Source of the DNA: JAABSX01 sp964480455
GTDB taxonomy: Bacteria > Bacteroidota > Bacteroidia > Cytophagales > Microscillaceae
Direction: 5' to 3'
Length of the DNA: 64,000 bases
Assembly (NCBI GenBank): GCA_964480455.1
Contig: CAYZQI010000005.1
Location: 1 to 64,000, forward strand
Below, piece after piece: positions 16,699 through 24,090 of this stretch. The notes below the pieces were generated by a model. It was given only the letters and a program-made list of their open reading frames with translations. It had not been told where the DNA came from and ran no database searches. A program made the translations under genes and the position numbers. Numbering within the stretch: the first letter of the stretch is position 1; each line of letters starts with the position of its first letter.

Positions 16699-17520
16699 TT
16701 ATATCTGCTTATACACCCTTACATAATCTATAAACATAGATTGCGGAAAGGGTGTACCCGAGGTAGGGAAACCTACAAAAGTACCGCCTACGGCTACATT
16801 GAGCAGTAGGTAAAAAGGTTTGTCAAAGACCCACTCTCCTGTTACATCAGAAGGGGTAACTCTTTTGTATAAGAAGCCATCAACAAAAAAATCAATGTAG
16901 TTTTCGCCCCACTCGATGGCATAGATGTAAAAATCTGTATCAAAACGCCCATCTTGCAATCCATACGGTTTTGTGATGGCATCACCCGCAGAGTAGCCTG
17001 GCCCGTGTACGCTGCCATAAGTGATGAAAGATTGCTGTCCTTTTTGCTCCATGATGTCTATCTCGCCTGCTTGAGGCCAGGGGTTTGTATCAATATCAGC
17101 ACCTAACATCCAGAAAGCAGGCCAGATGCCGGGTCCTGTGGGCGTTTTGATGCGTGCTTCAATTCTACCATATTGCTGCTCAACCTTTCCTTTGGTGGTG
17201 ATTCTTCCCGAGGTATAGCTTGGTCCTGCGTTTCTGATGGCAGTGATGCGCAAGTTTCCATTTCCGTCCATGGCAACGTTGTTGGGGTTGTTGGTATAGA
17301 CCTGAAACTCACCATTGCCCCAGCCATTATCACCCGTGCCTAGGTCAAATACCCAGTTATCAGGACTGGGTGCTGTACCCGCCGCTCCTTCAAATTCATC
17401 GCTCCAGACAAGTTCATAGTTTCTTTCGGGTAGGGTTTGTACTGCGTCTATCTCGCAGCCTGTGAGCAGCAGTAGCCAGCCAAGTGCTACAAAAACTGCA
17501 ATTTTACTTTCTGTTTTCAT
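16699..17520 (-). CDS. GH16 laminarinase lipoprotein
   Basis: This 273-residue protein has a lipoprotein signal (LLLLTGC, C22) and one GH16 jelly-roll domain (about 33-273). The catalytic motif is GEIDIMEQ, with nucleophile E153, helper D155 and acid/base E158. The spacing without an extra residue and the surrounding WPAFWMLG and DYVRVYK motifs are typical of bacterial beta-1,3-glucan endo-hydrolases (GH16_3-like). It would be outer-membrane anchored and would cut laminarin chains into oligosaccharides. It is flanked on both sides by paralogous glycan-binding lipoproteins, which suggests a physical surface complex. All expected catalytic residues are present. Confidence 0.95.
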   Translation of the reverse strand: MKTESKIAVFVALGWLLLLTGCEIDAVQTLPERNYELVWSDEFEGAAGTAPSPDNWVFDLGTGDNGWGNGEFQVYTNNPNNVAMDGNGNLRITAIRNAGPSYTSGRITTKGKVEQQYGRIEARIKTPTGPGIWPAFWMLGADIDTNPWPQAGEIDIMEQKGQQSFITYGSVHGPGYSAGDAITKPYGLQDGRFDTDFYIYAIEWGENYIDFFVDGFLYKRVTPSDVTGEWVFDKPFYLLLNVAVGGTFVGFPTSGTPFPQSMFIDYVRVYKQI

Positions 17521-17611
17521 GATATTCGTCTTAATTTTTTTGATTTAAAATATTTTTTCTGACAGCGTGAGTAGCTTTTAAATGCTTTTTACTCACTTTT
17601 GCTTAATTGAG

Positions 17612-17641
17612 CGGTAGCATTTTCCTAAGAAAGTGCTACCG
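17612..17641. promoter_or_regulatory. Hairpin between the 981-aa lipoprotein and GH16 genes
   Basis: CGGTAGCATTTTC (17612-17624) pairs with GAAAGTGCTACCG (17629-17641), with one mismatch and a CTAA loop. A T-rich run follows on the plus strand only, so on the coding strand it more likely stabilises or processes the operon transcript. Confidence 0.5.
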
Positions 17642-17682
17642 TTATTTTTCTAAATTGATGTTCAAGGGGTGTAAGTATTTGC

Positions 17683-20628
17683 TTACTGTGCTCTCAGCGA
17701 CACATTGTCTATGAAGACTGTACCTGTGGTTGTTTCACCGCCACCGATAAGCTCTATCAAGAGAGATAAGCCTCCTTCAACATTGCCTGCGGTAGTAAAG
17801 GTATAAGTTCTGGTTGTCCAAGCGCTAGGTACATTTGCATCTCCTTGCACTAGGGCATGCTGTACTGCCCCCGTACCTGAGCCTTCTGCAGCTTCAGAAA
17901 ATGTAAAAGCATTTAATACAGAGCCATTCGCTACTGGGTCAGCAGCATCTGAGCGGATGTCAAAGGTTACTACATACGTAGTATTGGGCTGTATCACGCC
18001 TACTCCAAAGCGTGTTTGCTTGATGCCAGGGTTGCCTCCTTGGGCAGTTTTGATGCGTGCTGAGTTGGTGCCACCTCCATTGCTTTCATTGGTTACAATG
18101 GTTGTAGATGTGCCTGCTTGGTTGGCAAAAAGCTCCCAGCAACCTGCATTTGCCTCAAAATTACCGTCCACGATAAAGTCGCCTGCGGGAGGTGCGGGAC
18201 AGACGCCACCTCTGACAAAGTAAATATTATCTAGGAAAATATCCTGATTTCCATCGCCACCATCAAATTTGAATTGACCTATATTGTTCAAATCCAATAC
18301 ACCAATAACATTAGTAAAATCAGATAAAGGAATGATTGCGGTATTCCAACCTGAGGTAGGTACTGTCAAATCGAATGAGGCTTCTGCTGCTCCAGGCCCA
18401 GGATTACTGATAAGAAAAACTCTTAGTGTTGTAGCATTTGCAGAGTAATAGTTTAGATGTAAAGCATCATAAGTAGATACATCTTGCAAGCTACCTGCAA
18501 AGTCTAACCCCTGATAACTAAAGTTGGCATAATGTAGTGCCGTATTTCCTGCAATAGAAGGTTGTGTTACTGACCAGTTTTCCTGTGGTTGCTGTCCCCA
18601 ATAAGGAGCAAGGTCTATCGGATTAGGAACAGTGGGGTAAGAATCACTAAATATTGAAAGCACATCTGCCGCATCTGCAGTAGGTGTTGGTGCAGCCACT
18701 ACTGGTACTACAGGTGGTGCTGGGGAATCCCAGAAATAAATATTGTCTAAGAAAATATCATCAGTCTGGCTACCACCATCAAATTTGAATTCCTTTACTG
18801 CACTAAAATTGATGCCATTAAATTCAGATAGAGGAATATCTACACTATTCCAACCTGAAGTAGGTACATTCAGCGCAAATGGTCTTTCCTGTCCATCAGT
18901 ACTAATGAGATATACATTCAGTGCATTTGCATTTACTGAATAATAATCAATGTGAAGAAAGTCAGCGTTAGCAATATCTATGCTGTTGCCTTCGCCACCT
19001 ATAAGCAGCCCTTGATAAAAGAAGTTGATGTAGTGTAAAGTATTGTTTCCTTCAATTTGAGTTTGCTCTACTGCCCAGCCTGGCTGAGGTTGTCCCCAGT
19101 TAGGGTCTAGGACCGTGCCTGCTACATTTTCATAAGAATCACTAAATATTGAAAACGACACATCTTCGGCAGGCGTAGTAGGTACTGGAGCAGCGGTAGG
19201 TGGTGTTACAGGAGTTCTGTAAAAATACACATTGTCCATATAAATATTGGGCAATGTGCCAGAAAGCACCATTTGCCCTAAATTAGCACGAGAAGTAAGC
19301 CCTGTAAAGCTAGAGAGCGGAATATCTAAGCTGACCCATTCTCCAGTGCTTAATTGGTTGCTAGGTATCGTGATTTCATGGTTTGAGTCATCATCTCCTC
19401 CGAATGCGCCATTTGCGCCAAGGTCTGCCAAAAGTATTTTAAATTCGTTGGGAGCATTGGTAGGGTCTGGAGTCCAGATGTCCATGTGTAAAACGCCCAT
19501 GCTTGAAGCATCTACGGTAGGAGTAAAAAACTCAATGCCTACAAAGTTAAGGTTTTTGTAGCGTATTACATCATCACCTTCTACTTGAACAAAAAACTCA
19601 TCTACTGTCGAGAATAAGTAGCGTGCGTTCCAAGTGCCTATGGGTACATTGGTGTAAGCATTGCTATACAATGAAATGACATCTTCGGCATCGCGAGCTG
19701 GTGGAATTGGTGCGACTTCTTCGGGGCCTACGGGTTCTCCTATTGAGGTAATTTCTAATGAACCTTCTGATTCTTCGCCGTTTAAAGTAGCAGTGATGGT
19801 TGTGGTGCCTGCATCTATGATTGAAACAGCCCCTTTATCATCTACTCCCGCAGTACCAGGCTCGGAAGAGCTAAATACAAAATAAGAGGGCGAAATATTG
19901 ACTACTTGATTGATACCATTGGGTAAAATTGCTTTTGCTTGCAAACCACCAATATTAAGTATCTGTCCTGTTTCGGCATCACTGATGACTTGGTTTTGCC
20001 CTTCCAGAATAATACCTGTTGGGCTGCCGAGGTCAGATAGATTTTCGTATTTTACTTCATCAATCCAAAAGGTATAACCCCTGCCTTCTTCTGGGTCTGG
20101 GCCAGCGGCAAAGTAAAGTAAACCTTTTTCACCTACGAGCTTTGAAGCATCGGGTATAGGGAGGATTACTTTTTGCCAATTGGTATTGACAAGTAGGTTA
20201 GGCAGGGTAACTACATATTTATTTTCTCCTAGGTCATTTCCAAAACCTAGCTCACCAATAGAAACAGGCTGACTTGCTTTAATGTAAAAGGTGAGTGCAT
20301 TGTAGCCTGAGAGGTCTCGTCCGCTGGTGCTAAAAAACACACCTCCAGCGAAAGCTCCGTCAGGGCTATCTGCATCAGGCACTGCAAAGCGCATAGATTG
20401 TCTTGAGTTATTAAAAGTTACTTGATTATCTACTTGAAAGGCGGTTACATCTGAACCTCCAAAGGCGGCATATTGTAAATCACCCGTGAAATCATCTATA
20501 AAGACCTCGCCTGTAGTAGGGAAGGTGAGGGGTTGCAGTTCGTCTATGTCTCTTTTTTCGCAGCCCAGCATTAGAGATAATCCAATGAGGAGCAGCGTGA
20601 ATGTGTAAATTGATTGTGTTTTTTTCAT
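17683..20628 (-). CDS. Large modular surface glycan-binding lipoprotein with Big_2-like and CBM4-like domains
   Basis: This 981-residue protein starts with a lipoprotein signal (LIGLSLMLGC). In order it carries an N-terminal jelly-roll domain (about 40-195, CBM-like), a bacterial Ig-like (Big_2-type) domain (about 205-295, with SSSEPGTAGVDDKGAVSI), three repeats of a ~150-residue module with the SNAY/FSDSY start motif and LDNIYF end motif (about 310-470, 485-640, 650-805), and a CBM4/9-like domain (about 815-981). No catalytic site is visible. The first repeat and the last domain are highly similar to those of the 557-residue protein, at DNA level too. It is probably the main polysaccharide-binding protein at the cell surface, taking the place of a SusD-type protein, which this locus lacks. 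Confidence 0.8.
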   Translation of the reverse strand: MKKTQSIYTFTLLLIGLSLMLGCEKRDIDELQPLTFPTTGEVFIDDFTGDLQYAAFGGSDVTAFQVDNQVTFNNSRQSMRFAVPDADSPDGAFAGGVFFSTSGRDLSGYNALTFYIKASQPVSIGELGFGNDLGENKYVVTLPNLLVNTNWQKVILPIPDASKLVGEKGLLYFAAGPDPEEGRGYTFWIDEVKYENLSDLGSPTGIILEGQNQVISDAETGQILNIGGLQAKAILPNGINQVVNISPSYFVFSSSEPGTAGVDDKGAVSIIDAGTTTITATLNGEESEGSLEITSIGEPVGPEEVAPIPPARDAEDVISLYSNAYTNVPIGTWNARYLFSTVDEFFVQVEGDDVIRYKNLNFVGIEFFTPTVDASSMGVLHMDIWTPDPTNAPNEFKILLADLGANGAFGGDDDSNHEITIPSNQLSTGEWVSLDIPLSSFTGLTSRANLGQMVLSGTLPNIYMDNVYFYRTPVTPPTAAPVPTTPAEDVSFSIFSDSYENVAGTVLDPNWGQPQPGWAVEQTQIEGNNTLHYINFFYQGLLIGGEGNSIDIANADFLHIDYYSVNANALNVYLISTDGQERPFALNVPTSGWNSVDIPLSEFNGINFSAVKEFKFDGGSQTDDIFLDNIYFWDSPAPPVVPVVAAPTPTADAADVLSIFSDSYPTVPNPIDLAPYWGQQPQENWSVTQPSIAGNTALHYANFSYQGLDFAGSLQDVSTYDALHLNYYSANATTLRVFLISNPGPGAAEASFDLTVPTSGWNTAIIPLSDFTNVIGVLDLNNIGQFKFDGGDGNQDIFLDNIYFVRGGVCPAPPAGDFIVDGNFEANAGCWELFANQAGTSTTIVTNESNGGGTNSARIKTAQGGNPGIKQTRFGVGVIQPNTTYVVTFDIRSDAADPVANGSVLNAFTFSEAAEGSGTGAVQHALVQGDANVPSAWTTRTYTFTTAGNVEGGLSLLIELIGGGETTTGTVFIDNVSLRAQ

Positions 20629-20684
20629 TTTAATAATATTTCTTTTTACTTATTGGATATTTAATCACTGATATTTTGGTGTGT

Positions 20685-23600
20685 TTAATTGTTCAGATTT
20701 ATTTGAATGTAAGTACGTATCTCCCATTCATTGCCATTAGGGAATCCGATGGCATCGGGGTCAGGTACAAACTCACCTGAGGCATCAATGCTTTCTATGG
20801 GTGAATATCTATTGGAGAATCTATCGAGGGTTCGGTAGGTAGCCATAATTCCGATTCTGGTGCCAGGGAGCAGAAACCAATCAGGCTTACTGATTTCGTA
20901 AGAGAGGTCGCCAATGAGCTGCACGGGGAAGGTAAGGTTAAAGTCGCGGTGGTAGTCAAAAGGCCCCCAATCATCAAACCTAGCAATGGTAGTGAGCTTA
21001 AATTTGTTAAAAATGGTGCGTACATCAAGTCCGTAGCGGTTGATGGTTCTTTCACTATCACCATTTGCTTGCCCATTGCCAGCATATAAATTAGTAATGA
21101 AGCCAAAGTTAGGCTGCAACTTAGATACAATTCTGGCATTGACCTCCCAAAGGTCTTGCGCAGGCGCAGAGCCAGGAAAGGCAAAAAGATTTCTATTGGC
21201 TAAAACACCGATGGCTGCATCTTGTATGGTGGGCAAGTGGCGATAAACAAAACCCAGACTGGCGGCAAAAGGTGCATCTTCCGAACGGTCATTGTCCCAT
21301 TGGTACATCCAAGTAGCAGGAGTAGGGTCATAAGTAAGCAATAGCTCACCGCCTATGGTTTCTCTGTTTCCTCTCACGGCAAAGGGGTCATCTAAGATAT
21401 TTCGTGGGCGTGCAGGTGCTAGCATACCCGATGGCACAGGTCCTTCTATGGGTTTTTGGAATAGGAAGTTAGGTGCAATCTGTAAGTTGCCCACATTTAC
21501 AGCAAAACCTGTCAAGATATTGTACATATTACCTGCACCCACATCTTTGAGTCTCCAGCCTGTGATGGTCTGGGTCTGGTCAAATCCTCCATTGGCTACT
21601 AGCCCCATATACGAAGCCAATCCGTACCATTGGAAAGCTCCACTGGCATAGGTAAGTTTGATTTTCCCACCGAAGTTGTCGCTGCTCTTAATTTGGCTTT
21701 GGAAGGCTTCGCCATCTCTCATTACTTGGAAAGTACGCCCGTTGAGTGGTTGTCCTCCCCAAAGCCCACCAATATTAAAGGTAAACTTCTCGAATTTTCG
21801 TGAGATACTCAAAGAGGCTCTTCTTGTTTTTGGTGTAGGTACAGCAAAAGAACTTTCTAACCCAGTTCTCTGAACTAGGTCTTCGTGAAATATGGCTGCT
21901 ACATCAAATTTACCTATTTGTCGTCTATATTTTATTAAGATGGCTGGGTTGGCTCCCCACCAGAGTTCAGGTCCGAAAGCCAGTGTAAGTCCCTTCAAAA
22001 CTCTTTTTCCTTCCACTTCAAATCCAAAAGGTGCTTGCCCGTTGTAGATGTCTATGTTGGGTCCGTAGTTTGCCTCAGGATATAGCCCAAAGAAGTCACC
22101 TTCATAGCCCCAGTGATAATGCCCAGTACGGTAGAAACCAGTAAGTTTAAAGTCTTTTGCGTCCCAAGTATAACTGGCTCTGTAGAGCTGGATTCTATTA
22201 TTGTTGATTTCTTCGGGGCCGTTAGGTGTATTTACCGTGATAGGCCTTCCTCTGTTTTCATAAAATACTTCGTCGATGGGGTTTACGGCTACATTTCCTA
22301 ATACATTGAACTGCACATTTGCCTTCATGTTGGGTGCAGGCCTTGCGGTTACGCCTACATTGAAAGACTGCATGTGGTCAAAACCTGTACTTGAGGGAAA
22401 GGTATTGCTTGTAGGGTCGGCAGAAGCAGGTGTACTTATGAGGCTACCACCTGTATTGAAAGTATAGAAGTTGGCTTGTAGGTCGCTCAGATACAATTTT
22501 CCTTTGTCTTTTGATTCTAGCGCGGCTTTGTCGCCTCTAGCTTTGAGCATAGCCTCAGCTATAGATACATTGTCAAGCAATGAAAGTGCTGCTTGGCTAT
22601 TGGTGGTGTAGGGGTTGAAGGTATGGGCATCTTTCAAGACATAATAGGCGGCGCGTGGGTAGAGTTCATAAGTGCCTCGCTCGTCTGTAAGCCCTTTGGC
22701 ACAAATGCCAAACCACTCTTCGTTCATGTTATTTTGTCCTTCTACAAAGTCATTTCGGTAGCCGCCATTTGCCCAGGAGGCTGTGGCATCATGCTCATCT
22801 AGCCCTACGGTCTGCCCAGTTTTCCACCAACCATCACTGAATTGAAAGGTAAAACCTCCGAGTGAGTTGCCACTTTTGCCCAAACCTGCGGCATTGGCAT
22901 AGATTTCTTTCCAGTTACTGAGCAATATTTCAGCTTGGTACTCTTGATCTTCTTTGTTAGCTTGTGTATTGTAGGCATCTGCCCCAAATTCGGTAAGAAC
23001 TATAGGTTTGTCATATTCTTTTCTGACTCTCTCGAACATGTCTGTAAAAGAAGCTCCACGATAAACATTGATGCCTAGTATATCTACCTCTTTACACTCT
23101 TTGGCGATTATTTCTAAGAAAAGAAGGTCGCCATTACAAATAGCAATGGGGTGTTTTTGGCTCACTGCTTTCATGGCTTTTGAGGCCTCGTTGAAGAGTT
23201 TGTACATAAACTCAGCATCTCTGGTGGACTGTCGGTCTTGGATAGGAATGTCCTCAGTTTCGGCTCCTCTCCAAAAGAGCCCGTAGTTGTTTTCATTTCC
23301 TAATAAAAACAGTAACAGACCTGGGGTGTTTTGGTACTCTTGTACCATTTGTGTAACTTCTTTTAGGAGGAGTTCTTTTACGAGGGGGTTAGAATAATCT
23401 GTATTGGGCACCCAAGCTCCATTGAGCGTAAGCCCGTACCTACCAAAAGAATGATTAAGCATGGTATAAATTCCATATTTGTCGTAGATATACTCTATCC
23501 AGCGAGCAGGTACGCCTGTGTACATACGCACAGCATTTACACCCATGTTCTTCAATAACGACATCTCAGCGTCTAGGGCAGCTCTCACGAGGTCATCGGG

Positions 23601-23798
23601 TTGTTTCCATAGACTATAATTAAAGTTAGTACCTACCGGAAAGTAATCCCAGTTCATTCCATTGATAAAGAATGGATTTCCATTGGCTTCAAGCATGTAG
23701 CCATCAGCCGTTTTCTTGACAGCAACGCTTGATTGTTGGGCTGGTGCACATAAAAGGCTCAGGTAAAGCGCAATAAAGAGTGTAATTAGTTTTTTCAT
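20685..23798 (-). CDS. GH2-like (beta/alpha)8 glycosidase fused to an outer-membrane beta-barrel
   Basis: From ATG 23798 the protein has 1037 residues. A signal peptide (MKKLITLFIALYLSLLCAPAQ) precedes a clan-A TIM barrel (about 24-420) with acid/base E169 in LGNENN and nucleophile E270 in LTEFGADAY, in the arrangement of GH2-like catalytic domains. From about 455 to the end there is no enzyme domain. Instead come long alternating hydrophobic/polar strands rich in aromatic residues, with short turns, ending EIRTYIQINLNN, which fits an outer-membrane beta-barrel. Retained catalytic residues suggest an active enzyme tethered to a pore or porin-like barrel. It is the first gene of the minus-strand locus. 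A longer in-frame start at 23846 exists but lacks a proper signal peptide. Substrate is inferred only from its neighbours. Confidence 0.8.
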   Translation of the reverse strand: MKKLITLFIALYLSLLCAPAQQSSVAVKKTADGYMLEANGNPFFINGMNWDYFPVGTNFNYSLWKQPDDLVRAALDAEMSLLKNMGVNAVRMYTGVPARWIEYIYDKYGIYTMLNHSFGRYGLTLNGAWVPNTDYSNPLVKELLLKEVTQMVQEYQNTPGLLLFLLGNENNYGLFWRGAETEDIPIQDRQSTRDAEFMYKLFNEASKAMKAVSQKHPIAICNGDLLFLEIIAKECKEVDILGINVYRGASFTDMFERVRKEYDKPIVLTEFGADAYNTQANKEDQEYQAEILLSNWKEIYANAAGLGKSGNSLGGFTFQFSDGWWKTGQTVGLDEHDATASWANGGYRNDFVEGQNNMNEEWFGICAKGLTDERGTYELYPRAAYYVLKDAHTFNPYTTNSQAALSLLDNVSIAEAMLKARGDKAALESKDKGKLYLSDLQANFYTFNTGGSLISTPASADPTSNTFPSSTGFDHMQSFNVGVTARPAPNMKANVQFNVLGNVAVNPIDEVFYENRGRPITVNTPNGPEEINNNRIQLYRASYTWDAKDFKLTGFYRTGHYHWGYEGDFFGLYPEANYGPNIDIYNGQAPFGFEVEGKRVLKGLTLAFGPELWWGANPAILIKYRRQIGKFDVAAIFHEDLVQRTGLESSFAVPTPKTRRASLSISRKFEKFTFNIGGLWGGQPLNGRTFQVMRDGEAFQSQIKSSDNFGGKIKLTYASGAFQWYGLASYMGLVANGGFDQTQTITGWRLKDVGAGNMYNILTGFAVNVGNLQIAPNFLFQKPIEGPVPSGMLAPARPRNILDDPFAVRGNRETIGGELLLTYDPTPATWMYQWDNDRSEDAPFAASLGFVYRHLPTIQDAAIGVLANRNLFAFPGSAPAQDLWEVNARIVSKLQPNFGFITNLYAGNGQANGDSERTINRYGLDVRTIFNKFKLTTIARFDDWGPFDYHRDFNLTFPVQLIGDLSYEISKPDWFLLPGTRIGIMATYRTLDRFSNRYSPIESIDASGEFVPDPDAIGFPNGNEWEIRTYIQINLNN

Positions 23799-24090
23799 GA
23801 TGAAAAGTTTATGTTTGAATGAGTACTGTTTAATAAGTTGAATCAATTTATAAGTCTAGAAATACTTCAAGTGCTTGATTTCGCTTATCCTATGGCAAAG
23901 CAATTTGGCGTTCACGTATAATTAGTTTTTGAATTATAATTTTTTTATGTAAAATATGACTTGTTTTTAAAAAAATCATAATCTTTGTTAGATACTTACA
24001 AGCAAAGATGCCTAAGTGTGTAAGAAATTCCAAAAAAAACACTACATCAATACTACTACACAGCGAAAAAAAATGTACTTTTGCGCCTGT

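Noticed and set aside
24076..24083. TACTTTTG as a promoter of the triple-Y regulator
   Set aside because: It matches TAnnTTTG but lies only 8 bases before the preferred ATG 24091, which leaves no leader; a weaker AATCTTTG near 23982 is just as plausible, so neither is listed.
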